From Buddleja alternifolia (lineage: Eukaryota; Streptophyta; Magnoliopsida; Lamiales; Scrophulariaceae), in the NCBI GenBank assembly GCA_019426215.1, contig CM033394.1, forward strand, positions 47,552,423 through 47,616,422: a stretch of 64,000 nt of DNA, written 5' to 3'. Shown here one piece after another: positions 57,255-64,000 of the stretch (the stretch's first letter is position 1; each line of letters starts with the position of its first letter). The notes below the pieces were generated by a model. The model searched no databases, was not told the DNA's origin, and worked only from the letters and a program-made list of their open reading frames with translations. Position numbers and translations under genes: made by a program.

Positions 57255-59639
57255 TAAAACCTCTATACAAGAATACTCTATATAATAATAACTTCCTTAT
57301 AGTAATAAAAAATCATGGTCCCAACTAGGGACCAGTTATAAATAAGAATAAACTCTACATTGTAATATTCCATGTTTTTTTTAGGATCATCCTTAAGAAA
57401 CTTACCGCCATATAGTAATAAAATGACATTAAATTTCAAATATATTTATATATCTATATAAAATATCTAGAATTATTTAACTATGTTACATTAAACTTAA
57501 GATTGTTGGGTTTCGTTCGAAAAAGCATAAACGCAGCGGAAGGGATTTCAAAAATTAAAACGAAAACCCAATTGGTACTCTAATTCGCATAATTGAATCT
57601 AAAAACGTATAATGATTAAAACTTACTCGTTAATATGAATATGATGATGGAGAAAAACTTCTTCTTCTCCAAACTCGAAATATTGAAGCTTCCAAATCTT
57701 CAATCCTTTGATTTGATTCTTCAAACTTGAACTTGATCCGAACAACGAAAATACGTCGCCTCTAAATCGTCACGCATGGATCAACAAATGAAAAATCCCC
57801 TTTCTTATTTCTCTATGGTCGACGGCTAGGTATAGAGGAGGGGAGAAATATTTTTCTTTCTTTTTGAGAGTTATGAGAGTTGTGTATTATTCTTACTTGT
57901 TCTAAGTCAAAGAGTCCTTATATACCTCATAACTTATTGAACAAGTCAAAACAAAAGAGTCCTAATATGTGACCTCTCAAAGACGCCACATTTAGGCCTA
58001 GTAGGCGTCCAATTGGACTCCTTATTTAGCCCCGAGATTTGTTTTGCTTAATTAATCTCTTATTTCAATTAATAATTTATTGTATCCAATAAATAAATAA
58101 ATAAATTAAATAACCAAATTAATTAGATAAATTAATTTATTAATATATTTCACAAGGAAATTAATTAGTAATTAATCTTATCATTATAATTAATTATTTT
58201 ATCTAATGAATAATTAATTATTTAATTTATCCAATAAATTAAAACTCCCAGAAGAAATAATAGAAATTCATTTTTCTTCGTCAATCCTTTAGCGCGACTC
58301 TTTAGGTTCGTTTCGTTTGGCAATGAGAGAAAACTAAAGAAAGTGAGTAACACTTAGCCAGTCACGTGGCCCACTTCGTAACCCAAACGAAAACGAATGA
58401 TAGAATCATTCTGAAATCTTCCAATCGTAAATACCGCATATGTATAAACCCTTTGTTCACGTTCCCCGGTCAAGTGAGAGTCATGGTTATGTCAAACTCA
58501 CTGGACTTGACCATATGTATAAATCATAATAAATACGAGATCATTGAGATCGATTTAGTGCCAAGCACAATCGTCTCGTTTGCTTTGGCCAAAGACTTTG
58601 ATCTCTATTTATCTATAATTACATAGGGTACATACTCATTCACTTATGAGAGAACAAATCCCATATTAGATATCTGCTAAGATTGCCACTTGCCCATCAA
58701 GTCCGCATTTCGAGGTTGACCCCACCAAAGGGTGAATTGGATCTAACTACTCTAGTGAAAGACTTGACGTCACAAGTGCATCTTCAACCTGATACTTCAG
58801 GTCAAAGGTTTACATATACCTATTACGCATAATCAGTTCCGTCATTGACAATCACAGAGTGAAAACCCATGTGACAGAACCGATGCGAGTCGTGTTCGAA
58901 CATATCAGTTCTACTGACGTGTCTACAATCTTAATCTCCTATCATCCTATGATACCAGACAGACACTCCCATGTCGGAGTTAAGATTGTACAAGTATTCG
59001 AAGTCTTTATTTGTCCATTAAAGACTTCATATTACTTGTGAACTTATTTTAGTAATCAAGATCGATCTCTCTAGTGCCAATCTTCTTATCTCATAGGAAG
59101 TAGAGGGATCACACTGAAAATATGGACAAAACGTTTTACACAACTTATAGATGCAGATAAGAATTAAGTGAAAACTCAATAATGCCTTTTATTTAAGAAG
59201 AGTTTAAGTTCAATACAAGATATATACCCTATACATTCTATCCTCTATGGCATCTGAGGGCATAATCCTAACAAAGATGATATGAAATACTTATCTAAAG
59301 TTGTCCGTGACAATGATTTAATTTTTTGGGTACATGATGTACATACATTTTTTTTGCATTTCCTAGATACATACATGAATGAATCTTCTAAATCTAATAT
59401 ATACACAATGTACATGCATGATGTACGTACATATTTTTTTTTTAAATTCATGAATCTTATATATCTTTTAAATTTATGTTTTAAAATATGAAGGGATACA
59501 TTTCCAAGCGTCGTATAATGTATATTAGTTATTTTTTTAAAATTATAATTTTTATATGTAAACCTCTACTTAAGAATAACCTCCATATAGTAATATTTTT
59601 CTCCAGTCCCGAGGATATTACTGGATAGAGATTTTACTG
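57252..59639. mobile_element. Tc1/mariner-like MITE split by a solo LTR
   Basis: Ends CAGTAAAACCTCTAT and ATAGAGATTTTACTG, inverted with one mismatch, between TA dinucleotides (57250-57251, 59640-59641). Without the LTR it is about 610 bp. TATAGTAATA phrases recur in both halves. The TA duplication lies next to a TA microsatellite, so it is weak support. Confidence 0.65.
57504..59273 (-). mobile_element. solo LTR, 1,770 bp, probably copia
   Basis: Ends TGTTGGGTTTCG and ATAATCCTAACA; perfect 5-bp duplication AAGAT (57499-57503, 59274-59278). Read on the minus strand it starts TGTTAGGATTATGCCCTCAG, a start I associate with plant copia LTRs. No internal domain, so the internal region was lost by recombination. 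Confidence 0.85.
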
Positions 59640-60880
59640 TATCAACTTATCTTAATTTACTTATTGGTTTCATATTTTTTGACAACTTACTCATCTAAAT
59701 TTATTTGCATTGAATTATGATATTGTTCCAAGAATAAATCAAAACTCGGTATTTATTTTCATTTTCTAAAAAATATTCACAACAGTATAAATCAAAAATT
59801 GCACTTTATTATTAAGATGTTAACAAGTCTTTTACAAAATCATTTATTTAAGATTAAATTGAAAGTTACAATTACATCCTTTTTATGAATAATTACGTTC
59901 ACCCCTTCCCCTCAAGGGCAAAATAGGAAATCTAATTTTTTTTTTTATGATGTCAGCAAATTTTGTTAGTTTTTTGATCGAAGGGGGCGATAGTAAGGTT
60001 TTATTACAAGAGGAGTATTTGTTGTGTGCTCAAAATAAGCGGACTATGCTGTAATTAAACTAAATAAGCCTATAGGAAATGAAGTAGAAACTGTAAAACT
60101 GGAACTGCATTTTTGTTTACCTCTTGAATTTCCATTTCCAGGTATAGGAGGATTAAGGAAATCGGTATCCGAGTATCTCATGAAACAGCCCGTTTTCAAA
60201 GCCCGGCCCTCGGATGAAGGCAAGCATCCGGATATCAACGCAGATGCATTCTCTAAACAAGCTCTACAAGAACTATTACTTAATGTCCTCCAACAGTTAG
60301 CCAAAACATAAAACCAGCTGTTTGCGGCCCGATTAACCGCCACCCGGGCCCATGCATACCCTTTATTGTTTGGTACAGCTGAAACTGCTTGTGATAGAGC
60401 CCGCCTTGTTGATTCTCGAAAAGCTGAATCATTTCGGGTTCTATTCCCACAGACAACATGGTCGTTTGGCCCGGTATACTCCTGGAAGAAAGTATAATTC
60501 TCGCCCCGCATAAAGCATCCATCGAGGTAAATCATCCCTCCGGTATAGGGAAAGCATGTAGAAACAAGATTACGGGCTTGAAAATAGCACAATACGCAAT
60601 CAACAACAGAGAGATCGCCATAGCATTGGGCTAAACCGTAGTTAGCATCGGGCCCTGAGCCCGCTACTGCTATGCCGAAGCCCGAACTTCGTACTTGATC
60701 ACTTAAGTTATTCATGGTGGCAACAAAATTTGGCACGATAATAGTGCTGTTGTGCTGAAGTTGAGTTCCACACCTAAAGTTAACAGTCTGTGATCTTGGA
60801 TCAGTAAATAATGCATCTGGTAATAACAAAATAACCAAAATAGTAATGGTAATAGATGGAACAAGAATTGCTCTCTTCAT

Positions 60881-61453
60881 TATGCAGATTTGTTTTGTCT
60901 TCTCAATTTTTCTGTGGAAGAGAGCTAGAGAGAGAGAGTGGAAGCTGAGTATGAGTGAACAATGTAATTAATGATTTATAAAGGTAGAAATCCAATCCGT
61001 GTCTGAGAAGAGAAGTGAAAAAGAAAATGTGAGTGAATTTTTACTCTTAAAACACGTTGAGAGAGTGACTTTTGGAATACCACCAGAAAACAAGTCAATT
61101 GGTCCTGTCCGGGCTAGATCCAACTTTTCTTTGCGTTTCTTTTTCTGTGTGAATTTGGCAAAATGTGGACGGTGGGGTTTGAACCTTTTACGTTGGGCGG
61201 AAATTGAACCCCCAATTGTCGTAAATTTTTCTACTTTTGTTTTTTGGTTTTCCAAATTGTCCTCAAGCTCGAGATTGATCTTTGAGGTATTGTCGGGCGA
61301 AATTGTAGGACCACTCCCAAAATTGTTTTTTGTATCCACAAGAGTTCGAAGACAAGACCTCTTGCTAAACAGTCAAGCAAGAAAACAAGAATGAGTAATC
61401 AGTGATAAGAAGAAACGAAATAGCAAATTATACTTGAGAGGGGCTATACTTCG
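60881..61453 (-). promoter_or_regulatory. upstream region of the receptor-kinase gene
   Basis: About 570 bp separate the kinase ATG from the LTR of the downstream copia element. A GA/CT-rich leader at 60920-60942 precedes the ATG. Open frames here (61339-60968) look spurious. Confidence 0.4.
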
Positions 61454-61624
61454 TGTGTGATAGAGTTCAAAGCACGAAATGTTTATGAACTCATGTATAT
61501 ATTTTCTGAATAATATTACAATGATACAACCATATGTATAAATAGAAATGAAACGTAACCCTAATACATAGATGGGCTGGACTATAACCTATACATGGGC
61601 CGGACTGTAATCTATACACTAACA
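61454..61624 (-). repeat. 3' LTR of the second copia element
   Basis: The minus strand begins TGTTAGTGTATAGATTAC directly after a polypurine tract GCGGGGGGG. The outer edge is placed at TGTGTGATAG (61454), which is uncertain by a few bases because the other LTR is outside the window. Confidence 0.65.
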
Positions 61625-64000
61625 CCCCCCCGCAATCTGAGCAGTGGGACCAACGCAAAGATTGGCCCGAAGTTGGGAAAACTTGGTCGGTGGTAAGGCT
61701 TTGGTGAAGATGTCAGCAACTTGTTCAGCGGTAGGAACATACTTGACCAAAACATCACCGATGACAACTTTTTCCCTAACAAAATGGTAATCAATCTCAA
61801 TATGCTTCGTACGAGCATGAAACACAGGATTAAGAACGAGATATAGGGCACTAATATTATCACAGTAGACCCGAACTGGATGCGGAAGGAAGATGCCCAA
61901 GTCACGCAGAATAAAACGGAGCCAACAAGACTCAGCGACAACATAGGCAACAGAGCGGTACTCAGACTCTGTACTGGATCGGGAGACGGTAGCCTGTTTC
62001 TTGGCAGACCAGGAGATAAGATTATCACCAAGATAAACAGCATAGCCAGTGGTGGAACGACGGCTGTCTGGACAACCAGCCCAATCTGAGTCAGCATAAA
62101 GAGTCAAGGAGTCCACAGTGGAAGAACGAAGGAGAAGGCCATAATCAAGAGTACCCCGAAGATAACGAAGAATGCGCTTGACCATCTGAAAGTGGCTATC
62201 CCGAGGTGAGTGCATGAACTGACTGACTAAAGCAACTGCATAAGCAATGTCAGGCCGAGTGTGAGTGAGATACTGAAGACCCCCAACAATGCTGCGATAA
62301 AGAGTCGGATCAGAGAAAGGATCGCCCTGAAGAGCGGAGTGAGTAGACGACGCAGAAAGAGGAGAAGTAACAGGCTTCAAGCTCATCATGTCAAAACGCT
62401 GTAGAAGCTCAGTGGCATACTTTTGTTGCGAAAGAAACAATCCAAGAGAGTCCCGTGTAGCATGAATACCGAGAAAATAGTGAAGAGCTCCTAAATCCTT
62501 CATAGCAAATTCCTGGGAAAGGCGAGAAATAAAAGTAGTAACGGCAGCAGAGTCATTCCCAGTCAAGATAATGTCATCAACATAGAGCAAGAGAACCAAG
62601 GTGATAGAACCAGAACGGTAGACAAACATCGACATGTCAGCTTTGCTGCTAGTGAATCCAAGACGCAGCAAATACGAACCAAATTTCTGAAACCATGCTC
62701 TAGGTGCTTGTTTCAGACCATATAAAGCCTTCTTTAACTGACACACATGAGAAGGATACTGGGGGTGAGTAAAACCACGGGGCTGAGCCATGTAAACAGT
62801 CTCGGTAAGATCACCGTGAAGAAAGGCATGCTTCACATCAAGCTGTCGGATAACCCATTGACGAGAGACTGCAATAGAGAGAACCGTGCGAATAGTAGTC
62901 GGCTTAACCACAGGGCTAAAGGTCTCACCAAAATCAATACCAGCCTGTTGCTTAAACCCTTGAGCAACCAAGCGGGCCTTATAGCGCTCAACAGATCCAT
63001 CAGAACGTAACTTAACCTTATACACCCATTTGGAACCAACTAGATTTTGCGAAGGATGCGATGGCACCAAAGTCCATGTGCCATTGGCTTGGAGAGCATT
63101 AAACTCATCAGCCATGGCAGCACGCCAAAGGGGATCCTTGGCGGCCTGTGTATAGCATGTCGGCTCGAGAGGAGGGTAAACAGCAGACAAGGAGGGAAGA
63201 ACACGAAGCTTACGTGTACCATCACGTAAGCGGGTGACCATAGGATGACGAGGACACGGAGGAGGAACACTAAGTGAGGACTCAGGAGAAGAAGAGACCG
63301 AGGAAGAGGTAGTGGAAGGAGATTGGACATAGGGAGACACGGGAGTCGGGGAAGATGATGGAGACGGTCCTGGACCAGTGGGATGGGGAGGACTCCGGGG
63401 GGAGGGTGGTGTAACAGATGACTCTAGAAGAGGCGGCATGGAGGACACAGTGGTGGTGGCAATAGGTAGGTCAGGCGGCATGGAGGACACAGTGGTGGTG
63501 GCAATAGGTAGGGCAGGGGGACCGAGAGAAGGAGGATGAGGAAGAGAAACCGTAATAGATTCAGCAGCAGACTGGTGGGTACCAGAGGCGGAAGCAGAAG
63601 GTAAGGTCGGATAGGGAAAAGAGTCTTCATCGAAGACGACGTGACGACTAATATGAATAGTACCAGAAATAGGATCGAGGCACCGATACCCCTTATAATT
63701 CGGGGCATAACCTAAAAAGATACATGAGGCGGAGCGAGGATCGAGCTTATGAGTAGCACGATGACCAAGATGTGGAAAACATGCACAACCAAAAGTCCGA
63801 AATGTGGAATAGTCGGGAGAACGACCAAATAGGACCTCATAAGGAGACTTGCGGCGAAGCGTAGGGGTAGGGAGACGGTTAATAAGAAAAACAGCAGTAG
63901 AGAGAGCATCGACCCAAAAGGAGTGAGGGAGATGAGCAGTAAGAAGCAAAGTGCGAAGTAACTCAGAAATATGACGATGCTTACGTTCTGACACACCATT
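61619..64000 (-). CDS. copia pol: integrase end, RT, RNase H; open, 5' part off window
   Basis: An uninterrupted frame of 794 codons that continues past the window edge (reading ...NGVSERKHRH from 64000). Domains in order: integrase C-terminal region (SFWVDALSTAVFLINRLPTP, FGCACFPHL), a Ser/Pro-rich linker at about 63230-63580 with a 54-bp direct repeat, RT (GSKWVYKVKL, LDVKHAFLHGDL, LLLYVDDIIL), and RNase H (DSDWAGCPDSRRSTTGYAVY, VYCDNISALYL, EIDYHFVREKV). Catalytic YVDD is present. TAG stop 61619-61621 lies inside the LTR start. No lesion seen, so the element may be young or active. It lies upstream of the kinase gene in the same orientation. Confidence 0.93.
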   Translation of the reverse strand, partial: NGVSERKHRHISELLRTLLLTAHLPHSFWVDALSTAVFLINRLPTPTLRRKSPYEVLFGRSPDYSTFRTFGCACFPHLGHRATHKLDPRSASCIFLGYAPNYKGYRCLDPISGTIHISRHVVFDEDSFPYPTLPSASASGTHQSAAESITVSLPHPPSLGPPALPIATTTVSSMPPDLPIATTTVSSMPPLLESSVTPPSPRSPPHPTGPGPSPSSSPTPVSPYVQSPSTTSSSVSSSPESSLSVPPPCPRHPMVTRLRDGTRKLRVLPSLSAVYPPLEPTCYTQAAKDPLWRAAMADEFNALQANGTWTLVPSHPSQNLVGSKWVYKVKLRSDGSVERYKARLVAQGFKQQAGIDFGETFSPVVKPTTIRTVLSIAVSRQWVIRQLDVKHAFLHGDLTETVYMAQPRGFTHPQYPSHVCQLKKALYGLKQAPRAWFQKFGSYLLRLGFTSSKADMSMFVYRSGSITLVLLLYVDDIILTGNDSAAVTTFISRLSQEFAMKDLGALHYFLGIHATRDSLGLFLSQQKYATELLQRFDMMSLKPVTSPLSASSTHSALQGDPFSDPTLYRSIVGGLQYLTHTRPDIAYAVALVSQFMHSPRDSHFQMVKRILRYLRGTLDYGLLLRSSTVDSLTLYADSDWAGCPDSRRSTTGYAVYLGDNLISWSAKKQATVSRSSTESEYRSVAYVVAESCWLRFILRDLGIFLPHPVRVYCDNISALYLVLNPVFHARTKHIEIDYHFVREKVVIGDVLVKYVPTAEQVADIFTKALPPTKFSQLRANLCVGPTAQIAGGC

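Larger units (their letters stand above)
56852..60066. mobile_element. outer MITE of the kinase intron 1 nest
   Basis: The left end GGGTCAATTATACTAAATAC with GTCTGCTTATTTGGCACTC inverts to the right end (inverse GGCTTATTTAGTTTAATTAC, GTCCGCTTATTTTGAGCAC). Same family as 43626-49123. The right end is only ~55 bp from the exon 1 splice donor. A second left-end-like copy lies at 57045-57140. Confidence 0.6.
52076..60880 (-). pseudogene. CRK2-like cysteine-rich receptor kinase, two frameshifts
   Basis: Exons in coding order: 60880-60121, 55309-55194, 54101-53968, 53885-53675, 53347-53115, 52645-52495, 52417-52076. Exon 1 encodes a signal peptide (MKRAILVPSITITILVILLL) and two DUF26 domains, each with C-x8-C-x2-C (CYGDLSVVDCVLC; CWRTLSNSSCRAC). 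Exon 2 is the membrane span, exons 3-7 the kinase: [44 protein letters not shown]. CRKs sit in the plasma membrane and signal in stress and immunity; residue order is closest to CRK2. Lesions: exon 2 has 2 extra bases after ...GTGATA (near 55285), and exon 5 lacks 2 bases at the HRD loop (near 53236). All splice sites and other exons are undamaged, so loss is recent, or the annotation of one junction is wrong. Confidence 0.85.

Noticed and set aside
60968..61339. 123-codon minus-strand frame upstream of the receptor kinase
   Set aside because: No homology; it lies in the probable promoter and leader and lacks codon bias.
63992..63994. Start codon for the copia frame at 63994
   Set aside because: The codon is GTG and the frame continues to the window edge, so this is the middle of a polyprotein, not a start.
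1..64000. CRISPR arrays, rRNA and tRNA genes
   Set aside because: None seen. The repeat arrays are microsatellites or transposon repeats; the only tRNA-related signal is the 9-base primer-binding site at 48602-48610.

Overview
The window is nuclear DNA of a flowering plant, very probably a eudicot: it is AT-rich, the genes carry many GT-AG introns, a class I KNOX homeobox gene and a DUF26 receptor kinase are present, transposable elements are nested in introns and spacers, and there is a nuclear copy of plastid ycf2. The species cannot be named from the sequence.

Region by region: (1) 1-1099, 3' end of a CRM-domain organellar group II intron splicing gene (CAF type). (2) 3143-8359, a complete eight-exon gene for a roughly seven-span membrane protein; its intron 2 holds a three-deep nest of transposons whose core is a 2.6 kb fold-back element. 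(3) 9075-11807 (-), complete six-exon gene for the signal recognition particle receptor beta subunit, with part of exon 2 duplicated in its first intron. (4) 12.5-14.9 kb, diverged ~0.5 kb tandem repeats, one split by a solo LTR. (5) 17538-18656, intronless F-box/kelch gene of the At1g23390 type. (6) 19.6-33.6 kb, no host gene: hAT and CACTA-like MITEs, a decayed relative of the fold-back element, a dead Helitron carrying Rep-domain and RPA-like remnants, and a ycf2 fragment of plastid DNA. (7) 34124-43389, complete KNAT2/KNAT6-like class I KNOX gene with a 6.8 kb third intron loaded with MITEs. (8) 43.6-49.1 kb, a MITE containing a CACTA-like element containing a dead but recently inserted Ty1/copia element. 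(9) 49.1-52.0 kb, copia debris and multi-palindromic sequence. (10) 52076-60880 (-), CRK2-like cysteine-rich receptor kinase with all seven exons but two 2-bp frameshifts, so probably a pseudogene; its introns hold a MULE-like element, an hAT MITE and a nest with a 1.77 kb solo LTR. (11) 61.45-64.0 kb (-), 3' part of a second copia element with an undamaged reading frame running off the window.

The host genes do not form an operon or pathway. They are independent functions: organelle RNA splicing, ER protein targeting, possible control of flavonoid synthesis by protein turnover, meristem identity and receptor signalling. What ties the window together is how introns and spacers have been rebuilt by insertion. 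Exon coordinates were deduced by hand from reading frame, splice consensus and remembered family conservation; no alignment was run.
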